Part shown: positions 58,008 through 64,000 of the stretch, piece by piece
How positions within the stretch are numbered: the stretch's first letter is position 1
How the letters are laid out: every line of letters begins with the position of its first letter
Notes under the pieces: generated by a model
Seen by the model: the letters and a program-made list of their open reading frames with translations, nothing else
Database searches by the model: none
Told to the model about the DNA's origin: nothing
NCBI GenBank assembly: GCA_050246475.1
Contig: JBFWVZ010000002.1
Span: forward strand, 609,546 to 673,545
Length of the DNA: 64,000 bases
Source of the DNA: CADEEL01 sp050246475
GTDB lineage: Bacteria > Pseudomonadota > Alphaproteobacteria > Caulobacterales > Aquidulcibacteraceae
Reading direction: 5' to 3'
Translations under genes and position numbers: made by a program

Positions 58008-60959
58008 TCAATAGGTGTAGCGGAAGCCGAGGAAGTATTGGCGCCCGTAATGGTGATAGAAGGACAAGCGATCGTCCGGCGTGAGGTATTGATCGTTGAC
58101 CTCGTCGGTGAGGTTGAGCGCCTCAAAAGTCAGCCGGAAATTATCGTTGATGGCGTAGGAGGCGGAGGCGTCCACATTGGTGGTGCCGTTGGTCTCCTCC
58201 GTATCGTTGCCGTCGCGGCCTGGGATATTGGTGAGATAGGAGCTGCGATGCGCGACCGAGACGCGTGCGCCGAAGCGGTCGTCCTCGTAGTACAGCGTTG
58301 CGTTCCAACTCTCACGCGAGAGGCCTTGCAGATCGGCGACCGCCGTCACGGCGCCTGATGAATTGAGGTAGGTGATCTCGGATTCGACCTGCGTGTAATT
58401 CCCCGCGAAGCCGAAGTTCGAAAGGATGCCCGGCAGGAAATAGAACGGCAGCTGGAGACCGATTTCGAACCCCTGCACCGTGCCGCCAGGCGTATTCTGC
58501 GCTTGATCGAAGTTCCATGTCGTCGTCGCGCCGACATTGCAGCCGGCGACCGTGCCGCACGCTGCGATGCCGTATGAATCCGGCAGGCTGAGCGGGTTGG
58601 CCTGGAAATTCGGCAGCGTCTCGCGCAGCGTCGTCACGAAGGATTCTATGTCCTTGTAGAAGAACGCGACAGAGAGCAGCGCCTCGTCGTGGAAGTACCA
58701 CTCGAACGACAGGTCGTATGCCGTCGCGCGGAAGGGATCGAGTTCCGGATTGCCGACCGCGATGGTGCGGTTGTTGCCGGACACCGAGATCGACGGCGCT
58801 GGGCTGAGGCTGCCGAGACCCGGGCGCGACATGACGCGCGAGGCGGCGAAGCGGATCAAGAAATCGTCGATCGGTTCGTAAACGACGTTCAGTGAAGGAA
58901 GCCAATCGTCATACGAGTGATCGACATCGAACAATTGCACCGAGGCCGGCGTCGTCGGGGCCGCCGGGGGCAGCGGGATCGGCGGCACGAAGAGCGAGCC
59001 GACCGAGTTCTGATCGGTCTGCACATAACGCACGCCGATATTGCCCCGCAGAGGCCGGCCCAGCAGCTCCACATCCCAATCCGCCTGGACGTAGGCGCCC
59101 ATATTCTCTTCCGAGACTTCGCGGTTGTTCGCCAGAGACGGCAGGAAGCTCAAGCCAAGCGCGGGGTTGGTGTAGAGCTGCAACGCGGCGACCGCGGCGT
59201 GATAATCGGGAATGCGCCATGTGTTGGTGTTGCCGGGCGGGATATCGAGGCCGCTGCCTGAAATTGAGATCAACCGGCTGTAATCCGCGATCGGGATCGC
59301 AGCGTAACCCGCGGGCAGACACCCTTCCGCATTGCTCGCGGCAGTCGATGTGTTGGGGCAGCCGGAGCCGGGCGCCAAGGGATTGCGGCGCTGTTCGGTC
59401 GTCTCGAACTCGTAGCGGCGCCAACTCACGCCGCCGCGCAGCGTGAGCCAATCGGCGGCTTCATATTCGAGATCGCCATAGGCGGTTGCGTAGGTGTTGA
59501 GCGCGGTCTGCGGACGCAGGCGGATCTGCGACAGCTGCCAGCCCGTGTTGATTCCGGTGACGTCCGTCTCCACATCGAAATTGCCGTAGTCGATGATGGG
59601 GAGGCGATTGTTCGGACGGTAGTCGTAGCTGAAGCCGTCGATGTTGTTGCGGTCGAACAGCAAAGTGGTCTGCACGGGATTGTCGTGGTCGGAGCGCGCG
59701 TAGCCGACGAGGCCACGCAGCGTCAGCCGGTCGGTCAAGTCGAAGCGGCCGTCGAGCGTGGTCTGCACGAATTCGGTGGAGAGTTCGTCGAAGCGCGATT
59801 CCGAACGGACATCCACATCGTCAAAGAGACCATAGACGAGCGTGTTGCCGTCGATCTCATAGTCCAGAACGTCAACAGCGTTGATGCCGTTGGCGCCAGT
59901 CGTTGAGAACACCGGCACTTCAAGGAAATGTTCAGCGCGCGTGGCGTCGAAGCGCGAGTAGAGAAGGTCAAAATTGAGCTGCGAGTCCTGCGTCGGGCGG
60001 AACTGCAACGAGACGGTTGCGCCCAAGCGCTCCTGCTCATGCTCGTAAATGTCGTAGCGCGGAATGCGCGGGCGAAATGCGCCGTTCACCGCATCGAAGT
60101 CACCGCGCAAGGAGACATCGGTATCCTCCGTTTGGCCGAGCACGTTGCCGAAGCACGCAGAGCCGAGGCCGAAATCCGGGCCGGCGCCGGTGACGCAAGC
60201 GGATGGCGCGCCGCCGCGCGCCCAGCGCACAGTGCTGGCGCCCTCTTCGATCTGAGAACGCCGCGCGTAGGCGATAGAGAAGAGCGCGCCGAAGCGGCCA
60301 TCGTCCGTGCGGTTCGAAATCAGCATCGAAAGGCGCGGATCGCGCGATTCAGACAGATCGTTGTAGCCGACTTGGCCGCTGAAGGCGGCGGTGAAGCCCT
60401 CGTAGTCGAACGGGCGAGCCGTGCGCAGATCGACGGTGGCGCCGAGCGAGCCCTCCTCCGTTTCCGCGGAGGCGGTCTTGCGCACCATAATCGAGTTAAA
60501 AAGATCGGAGGCGAAGACGTTGAAGTCGAAACCGCGATCGCGGTTGGTGCCGCCGGCCGCGTCGGTTCCGCCGACCGTGGAGAGCGCCTCCATGCCGTTG
60601 ATGCGCACGCGGGTGAATTGCGGCCCGAGGCCGCGCACCGTGACTTGGCGGCCTTCGCCCGCGTCGCGGGTGATGGCGACGCCGGGGATCCGCTGAACGG
60701 ACTCGGAGAGGTTCAAGTCTGGAAAGTTGGCGATGTCTTCCACCACGATGGCGTCGATGGCGACGACGCTGTCGCGCTTGATGTCGATGGCCTCAGCGAG
60801 CGAGCCGCGAAAACCGCGCACCACGATCTCGTCGGTCTCGGCTTCGACGCCGGCGGCTTCCTGCGCAATAGCCGCGCCGCTCACCGCACTCGCGGCGGCG
60901 AAAGCCGCGAACGACAAACCAAAGAACAGATTCTTCCTGCGCCCAGAATCCCGCGCCAT
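58008..60959 (-). CDS. TonB-dependent receptor, carbohydrate type
   Basis: A 983-residue outer-membrane receptor. The signal peptide ends SGAAIAQE. A TonB-box-like DEIVVRGFRGSL is followed by the plug (VEDIANFPDLNLSESVQRIPG, in part; REGRQVTVRGLGPQF-like) and a 22-strand barrel ending FLGFRYTY. The N-terminus matches the caulobacterial sugar-receptor group. It probably imports oligogalacturonides using TonB energy. Two palindromic operators lie 72-109 bases upstream and a terminator follows, so it is a single-gene unit. Confidence 0.93.
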   Translation of the reverse strand: MARDSGRRKNLFFGLSFAAFAAASAVSGAAIAQEAAGVEAETDEIVVRGFRGSLAEAIDIKRDSVVAIDAIVVEDIANFPDLNLSESVQRIPGVAITRDAGEGRQVTVRGLGPQFTRVRINGMEALSTVGGTDAAGGTNRDRGFDFNVFASDLFNSIMVRKTASAETEEGSLGATVDLRTARPFDYEGFTAAFSGQVGYNDLSESRDPRLSMLISNRTDDGRFGALFSIAYARRSQIEEGASTVRWARGGAPSACVTGAGPDFGLGSACFGNVLGQTEDTDVSLRGDFDAVNGAFRPRIPRYDIYEHEQERLGATVSLQFRPTQDSQLNFDLLYSRFDATRAEHFLEVPVFSTTGANGINAVDVLDYEIDGNTLVYGLFDDVDVRSESRFDELSTEFVQTTLDGRFDLTDRLTLRGLVGYARSDHDNPVQTTLLFDRNNIDGFSYDYRPNNRLPIIDYGNFDVETDVTGINTGWQLSQIRLRPQTALNTYATAYGDLEYEAADWLTLRGGVSWRRYEFETTEQRRNPLAPGSGCPNTSTAASNAEGCLPAGYAAIPIADYSRLISISGSGLDIPPGNTNTWRIPDYHAAVAALQLYTNPALGLSFLPSLANNREVSEENMGAYVQADWDVELLGRPLRGNIGVRYVQTDQNSVGSLFVPPIPLPPAAPTTPASVQLFDVDHSYDDWLPSLNVVYEPIDDFLIRFAASRVMSRPGLGSLSPAPSISVSGNNRTIAVGNPELDPFRATAYDLSFEWYFHDEALLSVAFFYKDIESFVTTLRETLPNFQANPLSLPDSYGIAACGTVAGCNVGATTTWNFDQAQNTPGGTVQGFEIGLQLPFYFLPGILSNFGFAGNYTQVESEITYLNSSGAVTAVADLQGLSRESWNATLYYEDDRFGARVSVAHRSSYLTNIPGRDGNDTEETNGTTNVDASASYAINDNFRLTFEALNLTDEVNDQYLTPDDRLSFYHHYGRQYFLGFRYTY

Positions 60960-61030
60960 GTTTTTCCTCCCGGTCCGCCTTCACCCTGACGCGCCGCTTC
61001 TGGCAAGCACGCCGGCTCGGATCTCTTGTC

Positions 61031-61068
61031 TGACACCGGTGTCAATTCGCGACATGACACCGGTGACA
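61031..61068. promoter_or_regulatory. Two tandem LacI-type operators before the TonB receptor
   Basis: TGACACCGGTGTCA at 61031-61044 is a perfect 14-base palindrome. TGACACCGGTGACA at 61055-61068 matches it in 13 of 14. Centres are 24 bases apart, so the sites lie on nearly opposite turns. The first overlaps a minus-strand TTGACA (61045-61040). No convincing -10 was placed. Confidence 0.8.
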
Positions 61069-61182
61069 ACGAGCGAGACTATCAAGGGAGCAGGGAATGA
61101 CAACCAAAAGCGCGCGGGAGGCGACGGCAAGCACCGTCAGTGTGTCCTGAAAGGCGCAGTCCCGGAGACAATTTGGGTTCGC

Positions 61183-61938
61183 CTAGCGGGCGAGCCAGCC
61201 GCCGTCCACGGGGATGATTGCGCCATGGACGTAGTCGGCCGCGTGCGAGGCAAGAAACACCGCCGCGCCGCCGAGATCGCTTGGCTCGCCCCAGCGCCCC
61301 GCGGGGATGCGGCCCAAAATATCGCTCGCACGCTTCTCATCGGCGCGCAGCTGCGCCGTATTGTCGGTGGCCATGTAGCCGGGGGCGATCGCGTTCACGT
61401 TGACGCCTTTGTCGGCCCACTCATTGGCGAGGAGGCGCGTGATGCCGGCGATGCCGCTTTTGGACGCCGTGTAACTCGGCACGCGGATGCCGCCCTGAAA
61501 CGATAGCATCGACGCGATGTTGATAATCTTGCCGGCGCCATTGGCGATCATGTGGCGCCCGGCTGCCTGCGCCATGAAGAACGCGCCCTTGATGTTGACG
61601 TTCATCACGTCGTCCCAATCCTTCTCGGAAAAGTCGACGGAATCGGCGCGGCGGATGAGGCCGGCGTTGTTGACGAGAATGTCGAGGCGCCCGAGGCCCT
61701 CTAATGTCTCATCGACGATGCGCGGGAGCGGTTCGAGCGAGATGAGATTCGCGTCGATGTTGAGGAAGCGGCGCCCGAGGGCCTTCACCTTCGCGCCGGT
61801 TTCGTCAGCGGGCACAATGCCGGCGGCGGCGATATCGGCGCCGGCTTGCGCAAGCGCGAGCGCGACGCCCTGCCCCAGACCCGTGTTGGCGCCGGTGACG
61901 AGGGCGACCTTGCCTTCGAGGCTGAAGGGATTGGCCAT
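61183..61938 (-). CDS. kduD: 2-deoxy-D-gluconate/5-keto-uronate dehydrogenase KduD
   Basis: A 251-residue short-chain dehydrogenase. The cofactor motif is VTGANTGLGQG, the NNAG motif is LVNNAGLIRR, and the catalytic Tyr and Lys are in YTASKSG. FSLEGKVALVTGANTGLG at the N-terminus and the neighbouring kduI identify KduD, which reduces 2,5-diketo-3-deoxygluconate to KDG. It starts six bases after the kduI stop, so the two share one transcript. The end of the gene is followed by about 110 bases without features. Confidence 0.92.
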   Translation of the reverse strand: MANPFSLEGKVALVTGANTGLGQGVALALAQAGADIAAAGIVPADETGAKVKALGRRFLNIDANLISLEPLPRIVDETLEGLGRLDILVNNAGLIRRADSVDFSEKDWDDVMNVNIKGAFFMAQAAGRHMIANGAGKIINIASMLSFQGGIRVPSYTASKSGIAGITRLLANEWADKGVNVNAIAPGYMATDNTAQLRADEKRASDILGRIPAGRWGEPSDLGGAAVFLASHAADYVHGAIIPVDGGWLAR

Positions 61939-61944
61939 CGCGCG

Positions 61945-62793
61945 CTACTTCAACTGACAGATATCGAGGACGTTCATATCGGTGTAATCGAGGTTTTCGC
62001 CGCCCATCGCCCAAATGAATGCGTAGTTCGACGTGCCCGAACCCATGTGGATCGACCAAGGCGGCGAGACGACCGCTTCTTCGTTCGCAACGACGATATG
62101 GCGCGCAGACTCTGGCTCGCCCATGAAATGGAAGACGCGCTCATCATCCTTGAGGCCAAAGTAGAAGTAGACCTCGCTGCGGCGATCGTGGAGATGGGGC
62201 GGCATCGTGTTCCAGACGCTGCCGGTTTTCAGGATCGTCAGCCCCAGGAGCAATTGCGCTGACTGGCATACGCCCGGGATGATGTATTGGTAGATCGTGC
62301 GCTCGTTCGACGTTTCGAGCGCGCCGCGCTGCAAAGGCGTTGCTTCATTGATGGAGATCTTCTTCAAATCGAAACGCGCATGCGCTGGCGTGGAGACCAG
62401 ATAGAAGCGTGCGGGGTTTGTGGAATCTACGCTCTCGAATTGCACATTGTTCGATCCCATCGGCACGTAGAGGCCATCGCGCGCCGCGAGTTCGACTTTT
62501 TCTCCGTCAACGGTGACGCGCCCTGCCCCATCAGCGACGTTGACGATCCCGAGCTCACGGCGCTCGAGGAATGGCTTGCCGGCGGCGGATGCCGGTTCGG
62601 TCTGCGGCGGCAACGAAACGGCCTTTGAGACAGGCGCGGCGCCGCCAACGACAAAACGCTCGTTGTGCGAATAGACGAGGGTGATCTCTCCTGGGAGGAA
62701 CAAGCCCTCGATCAGGTAGCGCGCGCGCAAATCATCATTGCTGGCGCCGGCCATCATATCGGGATGCGTAGCGTGATAGGTTTTTTTGAACAC
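61945..62793 (-). CDS. kduI: 5-dehydro-4-deoxy-D-glucuronate isomerase KduI
   Basis: A 282-residue cupin isomerase from GTG 62793, with GGAG seven bases upstream. The metal ligands lie in MPPHLHDRRSEVYFYF and a downstream His in WSIHMGSG. The C-terminal WAMGGENLDYTDMN is highly conserved in KduI. It converts the open-chain product of unsaturated galacturonate to 2,5-diketo-3-deoxygluconate. A LacI-type operator lies just upstream at 62814. Confidence 0.95.
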   Translation of the reverse strand: MFKKTYHATHPDMMAGASNDDLRARYLIEGLFLPGEITLVYSHNERFVVGGAAPVSKAVSLPPQTEPASAAGKPFLERRELGIVNVADGAGRVTVDGEKVELAARDGLYVPMGSNNVQFESVDSTNPARFYLVSTPAHARFDLKKISINEATPLQRGALETSNERTIYQYIIPGVCQSAQLLLGLTILKTGSVWNTMPPHLHDRRSEVYFYFGLKDDERVFHFMGEPESARHIVVANEEAVVSPPWSIHMGSGTSNYAFIWAMGGENLDYTDMNVLDICQLK

Positions 62794-62813
62794 GGCTTAA
62801 CTCCGCGCCTGTT

Positions 62814-62827
62814 GGTAACCGGTGTCA
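62814..62827. promoter_or_regulatory. LacI-type operator before kduI
   Basis: GGTAACCGGTGTCA matches TGACACCGGTGTCA in 11 of 14 positions and keeps the central ACCGGT. It overlaps a minus-strand TTGACA (62828-62823) about 30 bases before the kduI start, and lies between kduI and the regulator gene. Confidence 0.6.
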
Positions 62828-62861
62828 ATACACTTTTTGGGGTGCATCGCGCTTCTGGCGA

Positions 62862-63935
62862 TCAAGCCGGCGGCGCTGTTGAATCCCGCACAATGAGGTG
62901 CGCCGGGTACGTGCGCGCATCTTCCATCGTGGCCTCGGATTCATTGGCGCGAAGCAATTTGCCGGCAGCCGCTTCGCCCATTTCAAGAATGGGCCAGCGC
63001 ACCGTCGTGAGCGGCGGCCAAAGACGTGAAGAGACCGGCGTATCGTCGAACCCCACGATCGAGAGATCCCCAGGGATGGACAGATTCATTTGCCGGGCGA
63101 CCTGATAGACGCCCGCGGCCATTTCGTCGTTTGAAGCGAAGATCGCGGTGGGCCGCGGCTTCAGTTTCAAGAGCCTTTCTGCAGCGGCGACGCCGGACTC
63201 ATAGGTATAGGCGCCATCGACGCAGTAGGCGGCTGGCAAATCGATGCCGCGCGCCTTGAGGCCTTCCGTGAACCCGTCCCGGCGTTCCTTTCGGGAGCGA
63301 TAGCCCGGCGGGCCAAGGATCAGCCCAATCTTCTTGTGGCCAAGATCGGCCAAGTGACGCGCCGCCTCAGCGGTGGCCAATTTGTCGTTTGAAACGACAA
63401 GATTCCGCGGGCCGTCGAGAACAGCGGAAGCGACGCGCACATAATGACATCCGCGGTCCTTTAGCAGCTGGACGAGTTGGTCGTTCTCAGAGATTGGGGG
63501 CAGCAGAACCACGCCGTAGAGCTTCTGGCGATCCACGAACGAAGCGACGTCCGACAGAAAGCTCTTCGCCAAACGATTGCACGGATGGACAACGACTTCG
63601 AAGCCGGAGCCGCGCACCGCGTTCAGTACACCCTGCTGCGCGTTCACGACGAACTGAGCATTCGGATTGTCGTAGATGAGGCCGATGAGGAACGAGCGCC
63701 GGAAGGCGAGGCCGCGCGCTTGGGGATCGGGCTCGTAGCCCAATTCGCGCATGATCTCGCCGATGCGCTTGCGCGTATCTTCCTTCACGAAGGGCGATTG
63801 GTTGATGACGCGCGAAACGGTCTTCTTCGAGACGTTGGCGAGGCGCGCTATGTCGTTGATCGTTGCGCGCCGTGTCGGCGGCTCGGGCGGCGCGCCCGCA
63901 CCGGATCGGCGCAGCGATGAAGATGAGCGCGTCAC
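62862..63935 (-). CDS. LacI family transcriptional regulator of the pectin locus
   Basis: A 357-residue repressor from GTG 63935. The helix-turn-helix spans about residues 24-45 (TINDIARLANVSKKTVSRVIN, in part), followed by the hinge helix, here RSFLIGLIYDNP leading into the periplasmic-binding-protein-like domain. IFASNDEMAAGVYQ and GFDDTPVSSRLWPPLTTV are standard. It is the natural candidate to bind TGACACCGGTGTCA; the likely inducer is a KDG-pathway intermediate. The N-terminal Ser/Arg/Pro extension before the DNA-binding domain is long. Confidence 0.9.
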   Translation of the reverse strand: MTRSSSSLRRSGAGAPPEPPTRRATINDIARLANVSKKTVSRVINQSPFVKEDTRKRIGEIMRELGYEPDPQARGLAFRRSFLIGLIYDNPNAQFVVNAQQGVLNAVRGSGFEVVVHPCNRLAKSFLSDVASFVDRQKLYGVVLLPPISENDQLVQLLKDRGCHYVRVASAVLDGPRNLVVSNDKLATAEAARHLADLGHKKIGLILGPPGYRSRKERRDGFTEGLKARGIDLPAAYCVDGAYTYESGVAAAERLLKLKPRPTAIFASNDEMAAGVYQVARQMNLSIPGDLSIVGFDDTPVSSRLWPPLTTVRWPILEMGEAAAGKLLRANESEATMEDARTYPAHLIVRDSTAPPA

Positions 63936-63960
63936 GTCTCTTCGCTATCTTTCTCTCAAA

Positions 63961-63974
63961 TGTCTCTAGGGACA
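63961..63974. promoter_or_regulatory. Palindrome upstream of the LacI regulator gene
   Basis: TGTCTCTAGGGACA is symmetric except for one pair and lies 26 bases before the regulator start. It differs from the ACCGGT-centred operators, so either it is a diverged autoregulatory site or it binds another protein. Confidence 0.35.
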
Positions 63975-64000
63975 ATTCCTTGTAGCCCTGCCCGCTTCCC

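Overview
The window reads as one stretch of a GC-rich alphaproteobacterial chromosome. I infer a member or near relative of the Caulobacterales/Hyphomonadaceae. Support comes from the very large NAD-glutamate dehydrogenase, ZapE and CreD homologues, TonB-dependent sugar uptake, two EcfG-type (GGAAC/CGTT) promoters and the rsmB-rpe-heparinase-purH block. I saw no tRNA, rRNA, CRISPR array, insertion sequence or prophage.

Layout. 1-12.3 kb: LysE-type exporter (cut by the left edge), small stress-type proteins, an MHS-family carrier, haemolysin III, cytochrome P450, a CurA-like reductase, argG, an MpaB-type oxygenase, a glutathione transferase divergent from a TetR regulator, and the Kup potassium transporter. 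12.3-23.3 kb: htpX, a DUF1295 enzyme, a metallo-beta-lactamase-fold protein, an ECF sigma factor overlapping a small membrane protein, rsmB, rpe, heparinase II/III, purH, a lipoprotein and a dienelactone-hydrolase-like protein. 23.2-36.8 kb: NAD-glutamate dehydrogenase, an AI-2E-type permease, a HerA/YjgR-type ATPase, a possible toxin-antitoxin pair, zapE with a thioredoxin-fold gene, an acyltransferase and a GH1 glycosidase. 36.8-44 kb: succinate dehydrogenase, with sdhB about 3 kb from sdhCDA and creD, a membrane protein and a less GC-rich orphan gene between them. 44-47.7 kb: a DUF885 peptidase, a conserved hypothetical and a membrane protein. 47.8-64 kb: a 1,744-residue autotransporter followed by a pectin/uronate utilisation locus.

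How the genes work together. The pectin locus holds a pectate lyase, an FAH-fold hydratase, an ExuT-like carrier, KDG kinase, a TonB-dependent receptor, KduD, KduI and a LacI regulator. The palindrome TGACACCGGTGTCA, or a close variant, lies in front of the receptor (twice), of kduI and in the pectate lyase/hydratase divergent region. Each time it overlaps a TTGACA hexamer, which fits repression by one LacI-type protein. KDPG aldolase is not in the window.

A window-wide pattern: of 13 convergent gene pairs, eight overlap or are separated by fewer than 10 bases. The other five all hold a double-hairpin repeat from one of three families. Nothing here is clearly a new defence or biosynthetic system. 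The best candidates for new biology are this repeat/terminator pattern, the autotransporter with a composite repeat and an unusual N-terminal domain, the ECF sigma/small membrane protein pair, and the toxin-first TA-like operon.
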